Positions 1 through 8,427 of a DNA stretch of 54,652 nucleotides are shown here, in pieces. The DNA is from Acetobacter senegalensis (GTDB taxonomy: Bacteria > Pseudomonadota > Alphaproteobacteria > Acetobacterales > Acetobacteraceae). The notes under the pieces were generated by a model. The model was not told where the DNA came from. It worked only from the letters and a program-made list of their open reading frames with translations, and made no database searches. The position numbers were made by a program, and so were the translations under genes. The stretch's first letter is position 1. Each line of letters begins with the position of its first letter. The DNA lies in assembly GCF_001580995.1 (NCBI RefSeq), contig NZ_LHZU01000125.1, positions 1-54,652 on the forward strand. Reading direction: 5' to 3'.

Positions 1-71
1 AAATCAATGGGTCCTGAGCCTAAAGATTGAAACCTAATTCCGAAAACGCGTTATTGGCGAAGTTCGGATCT

Positions 72-306
72 TCAGCGTCCGGCCATCCATGGGTCGATGA
101 GCGGAACCCCTGCCACCTTTGAAAGCGCTGGTGTCGCGCAAGGCGACTGCAAAGTCGTGGGCGGCGGCGATGGCTGCGATATAACCGTCGGGCGTCGGAA
201 AACCGTTGCCCATGTTGCTCGCCGCGACGGCAAGGTCGGCATAGTGGCGGGCGACGTCGGCGCGATGCTGGAAGAGTCGACGGGAGTCCAAGAGACTGAT
301 ATCTCT
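72..306 (-). pseudogene. VapC-like PIN-domain toxin remnant, frameshifted
   Basis: The minus strand encodes the C-terminal half of a VapC/FitB-type PIN-domain ribonuclease. Visible pieces are an ARHYADLAV segment, the conserved PTPDGYIAA stretch with an acidic residue, and a later ALRDTSAFKG segment with a second aspartate. The closing piece GVPLIDPWMAGR, typical of the end of these toxins, lies in a different frame. One extra base near position 110-115 explains the shift. An in-frame stop sits just upstream of the homologous part, and the N-terminal half with the first catalytic aspartate is missing. No antitoxin gene is visible beside it. I read it as a decayed toxin fragment; it should have no nuclease activity. 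Confidence 0.7.
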
Positions 307-741
307 GACTTATATTGCTGCCTGAAGTGAATGTGGAAGTCGGTGCTTGCATACCCCCGCAACCATACGAAATCCATTTAAAAACAAATACTCAGCCGCC
401 GCCCCATGGGCGGCTTTCTGCGTTCCAGATGCACGCGCAGGGGGCACGTGGGCAACAAAATCTCGCGTAGTGAACGGGCGGCTGAAGATATGGCTTGGGA
501 GACCTCAATCCGTGAAAAATGGGGAGCTTTAGAAAGGCAACGACATTTCATTAGCTGTTTATTGTCTCTGGCCGGTAAGGGACGGTTTTTATGGAAACGC
601 TTTGTCAAATAGTCTCTACAAAGCGCAGTTTCTGCAGTCGATGGGGTTATGATAGGGCGTGTACCGAAGGTAAAACACTCCAATACCACCGTGTCCTTAC
701 AATAAGGTCTATGTGGTAATCTGGCTGAGAGGAAAAGATAT
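307..741. other. intergenic stretch without a convincing gene
   Basis: About 430 bases between the VapC relic and the end of the copper ATPase gene. Open frames exist on both strands but none has a credible protein pattern or ribosome binding site. The only clear structure is a GC-rich hairpin around 398-414. A short CCTTA/TAAGG inverted repeat lies just downstream of the ATPase gene. Confidence 0.5.
398..418 (+). terminator. GC-rich hairpin, possible weak terminator
   Basis: A perfect 7-bp stem (GCCGCCC / GGGCGGC) with a three-base loop is followed by TTTCT on the plus strand. The T run is short, so termination is plausible but weak. There is no obvious gene ending just upstream on the plus strand. 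Confidence 0.35.
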
Positions 742-3120
742 TTAAGGGCGAGGGTGCGGTTTCCATGAGTTGAGAAGCAGGGCATTGCTTACGACTGACA
801 CGGAACTCATGGCCATGGCTGCGCCTGCGACAATGGGGCTGAGTAGACCAAAGGCCGCGAGAGGTACGCCCAAAATATTATAAATAAACGCAAAGAAAAG
901 ATTTTGTCTGATCTTGGAAAGTGTTGCATGTGAAAGTGAAATTGCATCAAGCACGCTGGTCAGATCGCTCTTCATCAAAATGATATCTGCCGTATCTCGC
1001 GCAATATCTGCTCCTGCGCCAATAGCGAAGCTAACATCCGCGGCCGCGAGTGCTGGAGCATCGTTAATGCCATCTCCGACCATGCCGACACACTCTCCTG
1101 TGGCGCGATATTTTTTTACGGTGTCTGCCTTGTTGGCTGGCAATACACCCGCAATGTAATCATTTATCCCAACCTGCTGCGCGACTACCCTGGCGGTACG
1201 TTCGTTATCGCCTGTTAGCATAATAACGCTAATACCAGCTTTTTTTAGAGCCTGAATGGTTGAAACGGCATCTGGACGAAGAGTGTCAGACAAGGCGATA
1301 AAGCCGAGAAACTGTTCTCCTTTTCCTACGCCAACAACGGTTTTCCCATTCTGTTCCAGATCAGAACTGATACTATCCGTTTCTAAAAAACCGTTATCTT
1401 TCAGGAAAATTGGCGACCCAAGAAAAGCGGAAACGCCATCAATCTGACCTGTAACACCTTTGCCTGGAATGGCTTTGAAGCTATTTACAGATTGAGTTTT
1501 CATCCCTTTTGCAACTGCGTAGTCTACAATCGCACGTGCAAGAGGGTGTTCAGATCCTGCTTCCAATGTAGATGCCACTGAAAGCAGAGCATCTTGCTTA
1601 ATGCCGACTGCGGGTATCACATCAGAGACTGTTGGTTTTCCCTTTGTTAAAGTGCCTGTTTTATCAACAATCAAAGTGGTCAACTTCTGTGCCTGTTCAA
1701 GCGCATCTGCATTCCGAAACAAAATGCCGGCCCGTGCTCCTAGTCCTGTACCGACCATAATGGCTGTAGGCGTTGCCAGCCCCAAAGAGCAGGGGCATGC
1801 AATAACAAGCACCGATACTGCAGAAACCAGGCTCCATGTCGCACTGCCTGTTATAGCCCAACCAACCAGAAATGTTGTGGCTGCAACGAGAACAATTGCA
1901 GGTACAAAAATTCCGGAAACCTTGTCTGCCAGCCTCTGGACGCTTGCCTTGGAGCCCTGTGCCTGCTCAACCATTTTGACAATATGCGCCAGAGCCGTAT
2001 TCGCGCCAACTCCTGTAGCTTTTACCCGCAGTAGACCATTAGTATTCATGGTGCCGCCAAAAACCTGGTCAGCTTTCTGCTTTAAGACAGGCACACTCTC
2101 CCCTGTGAGCATGGCTTCATCTACTTCTGATGTGCCGTCAAGAACTGTTCCGTCAACAGGGACAGTTTCACCGGGACGAACCAGAAAGATATCACCAACA
2201 GAGACATCGGCCACAGGACGGTCAGAGATCGCACCATTGCTTTCCACATGTGCTATTTGTGGTTGAAGCTGCAACAGACTTTCTAGTCCTGCACCAGTTT
2301 GACGTCTGGCACGCATTTCCATTAATTTTCCAAGAGAAATCAGTGTAATAATGGAAACACTGGCTTCAAAATAAAGCGGCTGATTCAGTTGGAATAACAC
2401 CACAACAGCACTGAAGAAATAAGCGATGCTTGTGCCTAAAACAATCAGCACATCCATGTTGGCGGCTCCGCCACGGAGTGCGTTCCAGGCTTGTTTGTAA
2501 AACCGTCCGCCACAGAAAAATTGCACCGGGGTGGCCAGCAAAAGCTGTATCCATCCGGGCATCATGCCAGCATGGCTGAAAAACATGCTGACCATCTGAA
2601 CGAGGAATGGAATGGCGAAAAAAGCCGTTAACAGAAAGTGATTGCGCTCTTTGCGCCATAATTCTTCGCGCTTTGTGCGCAGGCTTTCGGGCTTTTCTTC
2701 TTGTAAAGGATGTGCGCCATAGCCTGCTTTTTCAATGGCCGCCACAAAATTTTCTGGTTCGATAACACCGGGAACAAATTCAATATGAGCTTGCTCTGTC
2801 GCAAAGTTAACAGTTGCACGTGTTGCTGGGAGTCTGTTGAGAATTTTTTCAATGCGGGTGGCGCAGACGGCGCAGGTCATGCCGGAAAGGGAAAGGATCA
2901 GGCTGTTTTCGTCTACCGTGAAGCCTGCTTTGCGGACCGCATCGATAATCGTATCGACGGGTGGGGCTGATCCATCAAGCAGGATCTGCACTCTCTCAGA
3001 AGCCAGGTTGACGGTGGCTTTTACCCCTTCAAAACGGTTCAGAATTTTTTCAATACGGGCAGAGCAGGCTGCGCATGTCATGCCTCCAACGGAAAAATTG
3101 ATAGCGTCTGACACGATCAT
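742..3120 (-). CDS. copA: Cu(I)-exporting P1B-type ATPase
   Basis: Inner-membrane pump that uses ATP to export cuprous ion from the cytoplasm. The 792-residue protein starts with two heavy-metal-associated domains, each with a GMTCAxC copper-binding motif (about residues 13-19 and 81-87). Next come the membrane domain, the TGES actuator loop, the membrane CPC motif in the variant CPCS near residue 440, the phosphorylation motif DKTGTLT near 485, the SEHP motif, and TGDN and GDGINDAP in the ATP-binding domain. A late MSSVSVVSNA helix fits the Cu(I) subclass. AAGGAG lies a few bases before the ATG. The gene has its own promoter with a CsoR-like operator, and the csoR-type gene is divergent upstream. 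Family assignment is firm; copper rather than silver specificity is inferred from motifs and context. Confidence 0.95.
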   Translation of the reverse strand: MIVSDAINFSVGGMTCAACSARIEKILNRFEGVKATVNLASERVQILLDGSAPPVDTIIDAVRKAGFTVDENSLILSLSGMTCAVCATRIEKILNRLPATRATVNFATEQAHIEFVPGVIEPENFVAAIEKAGYGAHPLQEEKPESLRTKREELWRKERNHFLLTAFFAIPFLVQMVSMFFSHAGMMPGWIQLLLATPVQFFCGGRFYKQAWNALRGGAANMDVLIVLGTSIAYFFSAVVVLFQLNQPLYFEASVSIITLISLGKLMEMRARRQTGAGLESLLQLQPQIAHVESNGAISDRPVADVSVGDIFLVRPGETVPVDGTVLDGTSEVDEAMLTGESVPVLKQKADQVFGGTMNTNGLLRVKATGVGANTALAHIVKMVEQAQGSKASVQRLADKVSGIFVPAIVLVAATTFLVGWAITGSATWSLVSAVSVLVIACPCSLGLATPTAIMVGTGLGARAGILFRNADALEQAQKLTTLIVDKTGTLTKGKPTVSDVIPAVGIKQDALLSVASTLEAGSEHPLARAIVDYAVAKGMKTQSVNSFKAIPGKGVTGQIDGVSAFLGSPIFLKDNGFLETDSISSDLEQNGKTVVGVGKGEQFLGFIALSDTLRPDAVSTIQALKKAGISVIMLTGDNERTARVVAQQVGINDYIAGVLPANKADTVKKYRATGECVGMVGDGINDAPALAAADVSFAIGAGADIARDTADIILMKSDLTSVLDAISLSHATLSKIRQNLFFAFIYNILGVPLAAFGLLSPIVAGAAMAMSSVSVVSNALLLNSWKPHPRP

Positions 3121-3145
3121 CGCTCCTTAAGAACGCCTTGGTGGA

Positions 3146-3165
3146 AATATACCCCTCACCCGTAT
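3146..3165 (-). promoter_or_regulatory. copper-responsive promoter with CsoR-type operator
   Basis: Reading the minus strand, a TATATT -10 box is directly preceded by an imperfect palindrome of the form ATAC-G/C tract-GTAT (3149-3165). That architecture is known for operators of the CsoR/RcnR/FrmR family. It lies about 25-45 bases upstream of the ATPase start codon. A closely similar arrangement precedes the copper operon starting at 7340, and a CsoR-like protein is encoded nearby, so copper-relieved repression is the likely control. Confidence 0.6.
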
Positions 3166-3558
3166 TTTTGAGTTTATCTCTAGTTCTCACTTCTGGCTAG
3201 AGGAGAGTCCGCACCGCGACTAACTTCCTTTTCCTTTTGACACAGAGAAAACAGAGGAACGCTTTTTCATTCTCTCTCTTGGAACGGGGTGTCTGTGCGG
3301 TGAAGTGGAGGGTTCGAAACCACCCTCCAGATTTTACGCTTATTGAAATATCAGGGAGTTATGGTCGTCATTCGGTTAGGGAAAGAGGGCTTTTCGGCCC
3401 TCCCGTAAGGGCATATTCTCAAGGTGATTGTTATGAAGTTCCGACCACATTGACCAGTCAGTTCTGGGCGTCAGATCTGTATGGTGATCCTTTAGGTAGT
3501 CTATATTATTAAAGGCGTGGATATTCTGATAGATTAGCAGACGCAATCTGTTACAAAT
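3166..3558. other. structured intergenic region upstream of csoR
   Basis: About 390 bases with no convincing protein gene. Two hairpins stand out: TGGAGGGT/ACCCTCCA at 3306-3329 followed by GATTTTA, and GAGGGC/GCCCTC at 3385-3402. A TTGACA-like hexamer occurs near 3237. The stretch could hold a small RNA or the relic of one, but no known RNA family is recognised. Confidence 0.35.
3306..3335 (+). terminator. hairpin with short T run, possible terminator
   Basis: An 8-bp perfect stem with an 8-base loop (TCGAAACC) is followed by GATTTTA on the plus strand. This resembles an intrinsic terminator, but no upstream plus-strand gene is apparent. Confidence 0.35.
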
Positions 3559-3930
3559 ATGCGGCAACAGAATGGAAAATCCATGGGAAGAGCCCCTCAG
3601 ACATCAGCTTCTTCAGTAGAGTGCGAAGCATGTTCTTCTTCGGAGAGCCTGCCGGACAAGCGCGTGCAACAGCCGGGTAAAAAGGCTCTTGTTAACCGTT
3701 TGCGTAGAATAGAAGGCCAGATTGGTGGCGTTCTGAGTATGGTGGAAGATGACCGTTACTGCGTAGATATTCTGATGCAGATCTCTGCGGTCAAGTCGGC
3801 TCTTGATGGTGTTGCAATTCAGATTTTATCCGCCCATGCCAATGGCTGTGTCAGGAAGGCTGTAAAAGAAGATGACGGAGCCGAAGCAATAGAAGAACTT
3901 CTGGGTGTTATTCGAAAAATGATACGATAA
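3559..3930 (+). CDS. csoR: CsoR-family copper-sensing repressor
   Basis: A 123-residue all-helical DNA-binding repressor of the CsoR/RcnR/FrmR family. The core begins at KKALVNRLRRIEGQIGG. The copper-sensor ligand set Cys-His-Cys is present: Cys in DDRYCVDIL and the His and Cys of SAHANGC, with the four-residue His-Cys spacing seen in Cu(I) sensors. When copper binds, such proteins leave the operator. There is an unusual N-terminal extension of about 35 residues containing a CEAC motif. A later ATG at 3583 is an alternative start; neither has a strong ribosome binding site. The gene is divergent from the copper ATPase, and two candidate operators lie at the ATPase and CopAB-type promoters. 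No such operator was seen before this gene itself. Confidence 0.88.
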   Translation: MRQQNGKSMGRAPQTSASSVECEACSSSESLPDKRVQQPGKKALVNRLRRIEGQIGGVLSMVEDDRYCVDILMQISAVKSALDGVAIQILSAHANGCVRKAVKEDDGAEAIEELLGVIRKMIR

Positions 3931-3967
3931 TATTGGAATATTCTCTACCAAACGGTTTCAGATATCC

Positions 3968-4288
3968 CTACCGCTCCAAAGTCTCTAATGGCTGGGGTAA
4001 GGCAGACGAAGGCTGCCCCATGTCCATTTTCTGGCAGGCTGCTTCTTCCTGCTGCATTTCGGGTGGTAGAGATTTTCCCTGCTTTTGCAAAGTCTCAATC
4101 TTGGCGCACAACGCCATTTGTTGATCCATCGTAAGGTGTATCATTTTTCCTTGTTGTTGTGGTTTTTTATAGATATCGGGCGTGTTCGCTTGTGATAGCG
4201 GAGTGCTGATGCCTACTTTGTTCCGCGGTTCTGCATGCGCAACATTTATGAAAAAGAAAGCAAGAAAACCAACATAAAGAGGAGACAT
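3968..4288 (-). CDS. small secreted protein of the copper operon
   Basis: A 106-residue protein with a clear signal peptide (hydrophobic stretch ending AHA) and no recognised domain. The mature part is hydrophilic and Gln/Met-rich, with LTMDQQMALCAKIETLQKQ and EEAACQKMDMG segments offering two cysteines and several methionines. It is last in the same-strand copper operon, 29 bases after copB, with AGGA about ten bases before the ATG. From its place and composition it is probably a periplasmic copper-handling accessory protein. The function itself is not established. Confidence 0.65.
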   Translation of the reverse strand: MSPLYVGFLAFFFINVAHAEPRNKVGISTPLSQANTPDIYKKPQQQGKMIHLTMDQQMALCAKIETLQKQGKSLPPEMQQEEAACQKMDMGQPSSALPQPLETLER

Positions 4289-4317
4289 GGCAAGATATTC
4301 CTGATGAAAGTAAGGGA

Positions 4318-5097
4318 TTAGAACCAGCTTCTTATGCCAACAGTTAGTCTTAAGGACCCGGTTTCTTCTCCGTGGTCGTGGGCAATTCTGCGGGCCTGTG
4401 TAAGATAACCCGCGTATGTAAAGGCGATGTAAGGGGCAAATTTACGCCAGAGTTCGTATCGAAGCCGTAAGCCGGTATCAACATCTGATAGACCTGCTCC
4501 AACCTGTCTTCCGGTATCGGATTTGGTGTAAAGATTCAGTTCTGCCTGAGGCTGCAAAATCAGGCGATTGGTTAATAGAAAATCGTAAGATCCCTCAAAG
4601 CGGGCGGCAAAACGTCCGCGATCACTGACATATGCTGTTGCCTGAACTTCAAATTGATAAAGGGCAAGCCCCTGAATGCCTAATGCGCCCCATGTGCGTG
4701 TTGGTCCATCATCTATGTCTGCCCGCACGCCGCCCTGAATATCAAAATAGGGGGAAATGGCACGGCTATACAGAAGTTCATGGTCTCCATCATGCAGGCG
4801 ACCGCGTTCCAGAGTACCTTCTGTCTTCAGCCAGAGCTTATTGTAATCTGAGCCATACCAGGCCTCTCCGTCCCAACGGAAATCCGTTCCAGACGCAGCA
4901 TAACGGCCTTCAAATTCATCGAGAATACCGTGGAAATAACGGCCTTGATCCATGACGGGAGAAATATGGCCAACAGACACCACGGGTGTGTCAGACGGTG
5001 CATCGGCAGCATGGTCGGTTGTTTGCACGGCCCATGCGGGTGTGGCGTTTGCCAAGGGGATGACCAAAAGGGCCGCAAGTGGTAAAATCTGTTTCAT
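4318..5097 (-). CDS. copB: copper-resistance outer-membrane protein CopB
   Basis: CopB/PcoB-family protein, an outer-membrane beta-barrel made with the multicopper oxidase CopA in periplasmic copper resistance. The 259-residue product starts at MKQILPLAALL, has a signal peptide ending ATPAWA, and shows the family pattern VMDQGRYFHGILDEFEGRY, EAWYGSDYNKLWLKTEG and an aromatic C-terminal Phe (GIRSWF). The chosen ATG overlaps the stop of the upstream oxidase gene in an ATGA arrangement, indicating translational coupling. A longer frame upstream lies within the oxidase gene and is rejected. Some family members have a long Met/His-rich N-terminal repeat; here that part is short. Confidence 0.9.
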   Translation of the reverse strand: MKQILPLAALLVIPLANATPAWAVQTTDHAADAPSDTPVVSVGHISPVMDQGRYFHGILDEFEGRYAASGTDFRWDGEAWYGSDYNKLWLKTEGTLERGRLHDGDHELLYSRAISPYFDIQGGVRADIDDGPTRTWGALGIQGLALYQFEVQATAYVSDRGRFAARFEGSYDFLLTNRLILQPQAELNLYTKSDTGRQVGAGLSDVDTGLRLRYELWRKFAPYIAFTYAGYLTQARRIAHDHGEETGSLRLTVGIRSWF

Positions 5098-6887
5098 TCC
5101 ACAATCACCGTGCGAAACATGCCCAGATCCATATGCAGCATAAGGTGGCAGTGGTACGCCCACGTTCCGGCAACGTCCGCCGTGACCAGATAGCTCAGGC
5201 GGGAACCGGGTTGTGCAATAATGGTGTGCTTGTAGGGACGAAATTCTCCTTGTCCATTTTCCAGCTCACTCCACAATCCATGGAGATGAATGGGATGCTC
5301 CATCATCGTGTCGTTAATCAGCGTGAAGCGGACACGTTCTCCTTTTTTCAAACGAATAGGGCCGGATTCTGAATATTTGCGACCATTGAAGCCCCAGATG
5401 TAGCGCTCCATGTTGCCGGTGAGATGCAGGATAATTTCACGCGTTGGTGGGCGTGGATCAGCACCGGGCCGGGTTGCCCGCAACTGTTTGTAATTCAGAA
5501 CACGCCGACCGTTATCTTCCAGCCCATCCCCGGGGCTGCCTAACCGGTCAACCGGCATGACGGCCACATTCTGGTTTTCCACATTCAACGGGGGCAGACC
5601 GGGATCATCCACTTCCATCGGTGGCATGGCCATGGGGCCCATATGGTGCATATGCTCCGTATGGTCAGCGCTCATTTCTGGCATATCCATTGTGGGCATA
5701 TCGTGCCCGGGCATGGACATATCATCCATAGTCTCACCGGGTTTCATGGTCCCCATGCCCATGTCGATCATGGTGCGAACAGGTCGTGGGTCCATGGGGG
5801 GAATGGTGCCGATCATGCCTTGGCGCGGCGCGAGAGTGCCGCGTGCATAGCCCGTGCGGTCTTCACTCTGAGCAAAAATGGTATAGGGCCGCTCGTCCTG
5901 CGGGCGTATAATTACATCATAGGTTTCCGCCACACCAATGCGGAATTCATCAACCGGCACAGGCTCCACGTCGTTCCCGTCCGCCTGCACGATCAGCATT
6001 TCCAGACCAGGAATACGCACATCAAACAAGGTCATGGAAGACGCATTGATGAAGCGAAGCCGGACCCTTTCACCCGGGCGAAAGAGACCATTCCAGTTCA
6101 TGTCCGGTGCATGGCCGTTCAGGAGATAGGTATAAATAACGCCGCTTACATCCGAGATATCAGTTACGGCCATCCGCATGCGGGACCAGGCAAGGCGATC
6201 CTTAAGAGCCGTCCATGCATTCCCTGCTTCCCGAGCTTCCTTGGGGAAAGAGGCCGCTGTGCGTTGCCTGAACGTGTAATAGTCATCCTGCATCTTGAGA
6301 TTACTGATCATGTCCATAGGGGACACATCCGTCCATTCAGACAGCACAATCACGTAATCTCGGTCACACTGGTTCGGGTCAGGGTGAACAGGATCAATAA
6401 CAATCGCCCCGTATAACCCCTGCGCTTCCTGCATGCCGGAATGACTGTGATACCAGTAGGTCCCACTCTGATGCACACGGAACCGATAGGTAAATGTGTC
6501 TCCCGGCTTGATGCCGGCAAAGCTTAACCCCGGCACACCATCCATATCAGACGGCACACGGACGCCGTGCCAATGAATGGAGGTATCTTCATGCCTGAGT
6601 CTATTCTCAACAGAGATGGAAACAGTATCTCCCTGTTGCCAGCGCAGAATGGGACCGGGAACACTCCCACCAATACAGGGGGCGTTCAGGCTCTTGTTAT
6701 CAAGGCTTATACGGGTGTGATCGACCGTCAGGTTCCATAGGGAGGAGGCCTGCGCAGGCACAATGCCAGACGCGCTTGCCATGGCAGAAGCCGGATGTGG
6801 CAACGCTGCCGCCACACATCCTGCCCCCAACCCATTGATAAACCGACGACGTGTCAACCCACTCCGTTGAGGAAACGAAATGGACAT
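5094..6887 (-). CDS. pcoA: Tat-exported multicopper oxidase CopA/PcoA
   Basis: Periplasmic multicopper oxidase that oxidises Cu(I) to the less toxic Cu(II) in copper resistance. The N-terminus has a twin-arginine signal (TRRRFINGLGAG). Copper ligands are visible as IHWHG near residue 106, YWYHSHSG near 148, HPIHLHG near 530 and the type 1/3 site AYHCHLMLHMDLGM near 585. Between them, roughly residues 370-430, is a striking Met/His-rich segment (MGMGTMKPGETMDDMSM and on), a typical Cu(I)-binding insertion. The ATG at 6887 is preferred over an upstream TTG. The gene is second in the operon and overlaps copB by ATGA. Confidence 0.95.
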   Translation of the reverse strand: MSISFPQRSGLTRRRFINGLGAGCVAAALPHPASAMASASGIVPAQASSLWNLTVDHTRISLDNKSLNAPCIGGSVPGPILRWQQGDTVSISVENRLRHEDTSIHWHGVRVPSDMDGVPGLSFAGIKPGDTFTYRFRVHQSGTYWYHSHSGMQEAQGLYGAIVIDPVHPDPNQCDRDYVIVLSEWTDVSPMDMISNLKMQDDYYTFRQRTAASFPKEAREAGNAWTALKDRLAWSRMRMAVTDISDVSGVIYTYLLNGHAPDMNWNGLFRPGERVRLRFINASSMTLFDVRIPGLEMLIVQADGNDVEPVPVDEFRIGVAETYDVIIRPQDERPYTIFAQSEDRTGYARGTLAPRQGMIGTIPPMDPRPVRTMIDMGMGTMKPGETMDDMSMPGHDMPTMDMPEMSADHTEHMHHMGPMAMPPMEVDDPGLPPLNVENQNVAVMPVDRLGSPGDGLEDNGRRVLNYKQLRATRPGADPRPPTREIILHLTGNMERYIWGFNGRKYSESGPIRLKKGERVRFTLINDTMMEHPIHLHGLWSELENGQGEFRPYKHTIIAQPGSRLSYLVTADVAGTWAYHCHLMLHMDLGMFRTVIVE

Positions 6888-6965
6888 TAGCAAAATCCGA
6901 ACTGAAAATAGAGAACGCCCTTTCTGTCCGTCAGGACATCAGGACACGTTTCACATATCGGGCAG

Positions 6966-7340
6966 TCAGAATGTGCTGATTTTGGGTGGTGGAAGGAGGG
7001 GAAGCCGATCTGCTCCTACAAATCCGTTAGATCTGGAGACAAGAAAAGGCTGGCTGCTGATCACAGGGGCATATGCAACCATGACAGGTGCGGCCGGAGG
7101 AGGAATGTCTGACGATGCCGCATGCACATCACAACATTTTTCATGGTGGTGGACTGCCACGGCATGCAGGGCGTGATGCGCGCCATGACACTGCATTTTC
7201 GCTTTGTCATGACAGGAAACCATCATTGTCCGCGCTTCGTGGCTTTGTGCCTGAACGGGAGACGCGCCGGTAATCAATCCAATCTGCATGAGTAGGCACG
7301 CAAGCAGACCGATAATGGTCCGGCCATATATTCTGACCAT
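6966..7340 (-). CDS. His/Cys/Met-rich periplasmic protein, first gene of the copper operon
   Basis: A 124-residue exported protein with a signal peptide ending in SPVQAQ. The mature part has a cluster of potential metal ligands: SCHDKAKMQCHGAHHALHA, then VHHHEKCCDVH. The tail is proline-rich (LPLLPPPKISTF), as in small copper-associated proteins of the DUF2946 type, though I am not certain it belongs to that family. It is the first gene after the copper-responsive promoter, with AGGAG eight bases upstream of the ATG, and 78 bases precede the oxidase gene. A periplasmic copper buffer or chaperone is the likely role. Confidence 0.72.
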   Translation of the reverse strand: MVRIYGRTIIGLLACLLMQIGLITGASPVQAQSHEARTMMVSCHDKAKMQCHGAHHALHAVAVHHHEKCCDVHAASSDIPPPAAPVMVAYAPVISSQPFLVSRSNGFVGADRLPLLPPPKISTF

Positions 7341-7383
7341 CCAGCGCTCCTTTCCTTATGCAGTCACCACGAACATTGTGACG

Positions 7384-7406
7384 ATTATACCCATGGGGGG
7401 CATACT
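7384..7406 (-). promoter_or_regulatory. copper operon promoter with CsoR-type operator
   Basis: On the minus strand a perfect TATAAT -10 box (7384-7389) is preceded by a C/G-tract element with flanking GTAT and TATA arms (AGTATGCCCCCCATGGGTAT). The right half GGGTATA is shared with the copper ATPase promoter at 3146-3165. The element occupies the spacer between -35 and -10, where a repressor would block polymerase. The 5' leader is about 40 bases. Confidence 0.62.
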
Positions 7407-7527
7407 GGAAAAGCTTTTATGTCTGAGTGGGGCAGACGCCGCTTATACGGGCCTCAATACGCGGCACAGAACAGTCTCCCCGTTCTCATGCGTTGATACG
7501 GGGAGAGATGGTGCGCCTTGTCTATCC

Positions 7528-8427
7528 TCAGGGTTTGGCTGAAGAGGGAGTGAGAGCTGTGTTCAGGACATAAGCGAGACGAACACCCGCCTTCATAAGC
7601 TGTTCCCGTACCACGGTTTGGGCGGCTGCATCATATCCCGGGGGCAGCGTGATCGGAGCGCTATCCTGTGAACAGCCGGGTTGGCTATCCAGTTGGTATG
7701 CATATTTCTGGGCGAACGAGAAACTTTCCTGTGCCCAGTCTGCGGGCGTGCCCTGCTGCCACTTCTGCTTGTCATCATATGTAATCTGCGTGAAGAGCTT
7801 GTTCGCCAGACTGTTCGGATCGGGATCAAGTTCAGACACCAAAGCGGTGTCCCAGTAAGAATGGAGGTTTGTGGTGCGGGGGCCGCCAAGGGCAACGCGG
7901 ACACAGTTTCCGCCTTTGTCATGGTTATCAGACGCATGCAAAGGCTGGTGCAGATCGCCCACAAAATGCACAACATATTTTAGCGCTAGAATGCGTTCTG
8001 CAGGTGGCGTTTTAGGATCTGCCAATTCTTTCTCAAATTGAGGAATCTTGTTTACAATGCAGTCCTTGGCTGGTCCCTTGCTGGCAGGTCCATCCTGTGT
8101 CGGAAAGTTATAACACGCCTGGGCCAGATCTGGGTGGTCTAGCTCAATATCAACAAAATGCCATTCTCCGGTTTCCTTGTGTCCTGCTGCACGCCAGGCA
8201 TCGGCCCATGTAGAGCGGGACATAAAATCCGGCGAGGTCAGGGTGTCTTTGTCCTGACGGAGGATAAGGTTGATGGTGTTGCGGGCCTCAGGCGTCAGGT
8301 AGTCCCAGGCAAGTGCGGCGACAACCTGATGGCCTTCCCGGCCCCAGGCAAGAGCCTGTGTGCTGGTGGTGGCCAGCCCAAGCATTACGCTTGCGGCCAA
8401 CGAGAGCGAACCAATCCGTATTGTCAT
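7528..8427 (-). CDS. secreted S1/P1-type nuclease
   Basis: Zinc-dependent single-strand nuclease and 3'-nucleotidase family, acting outside the cytoplasm. The signal peptide is predicted to end STQALA, leaving tryptophan as the mature N-terminus, the residue whose backbone and amino group bind zinc in this family. Further ligand motifs are WGREGHQVVA, WADAWR, WHFVDIELD, HFVGDLHQPLHASDNHDKGG and NLHSYWDTALV. At 299 residues it is of normal family length. No strong ribosome binding site is seen before the ATG. It is divergent from the TonB-dependent receptor gene. Other secreted hydrolases follow, suggesting nucleic-acid and phosphate scavenging, which is inference. Confidence 0.92.
   Translation of the reverse strand: MTIRIGSLSLAASVMLGLATTSTQALAWGREGHQVVAALAWDYLTPEARNTINLILRQDKDTLTSPDFMSRSTWADAWRAAGHKETGEWHFVDIELDHPDLAQACYNFPTQDGPASKGPAKDCIVNKIPQFEKELADPKTPPAERILALKYVVHFVGDLHQPLHASDNHDKGGNCVRVALGGPRTTNLHSYWDTALVSELDPDPNSLANKLFTQITYDDKQKWQQGTPADWAQESFSFAQKYAYQLDSQPGCSQDSAPITLPPGYDAAAQTVVREQLMKAGVRLAYVLNTALTPSSAKP

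Noticed and set aside
378-785. Minus-strand open frame of about 135 codons overlapping the copper ATPase end
   Set aside because: Composition is not protein-like, there is no ribosome binding site, and it runs into the real ATPase gene.
3306-3340. Sequence resembling a tRNA T-arm (GGTTCGAAACC)
   Set aside because: The flanking stem does not pair as a T-arm and no anticodon arm or acceptor stem is present; a plain hairpin explains it better.
3237-3512. Plus-strand open frame of about 90 codons upstream of csoR
   Set aside because: It covers hairpin-rich sequence, lacks a binding site and shows no domain-like pattern.
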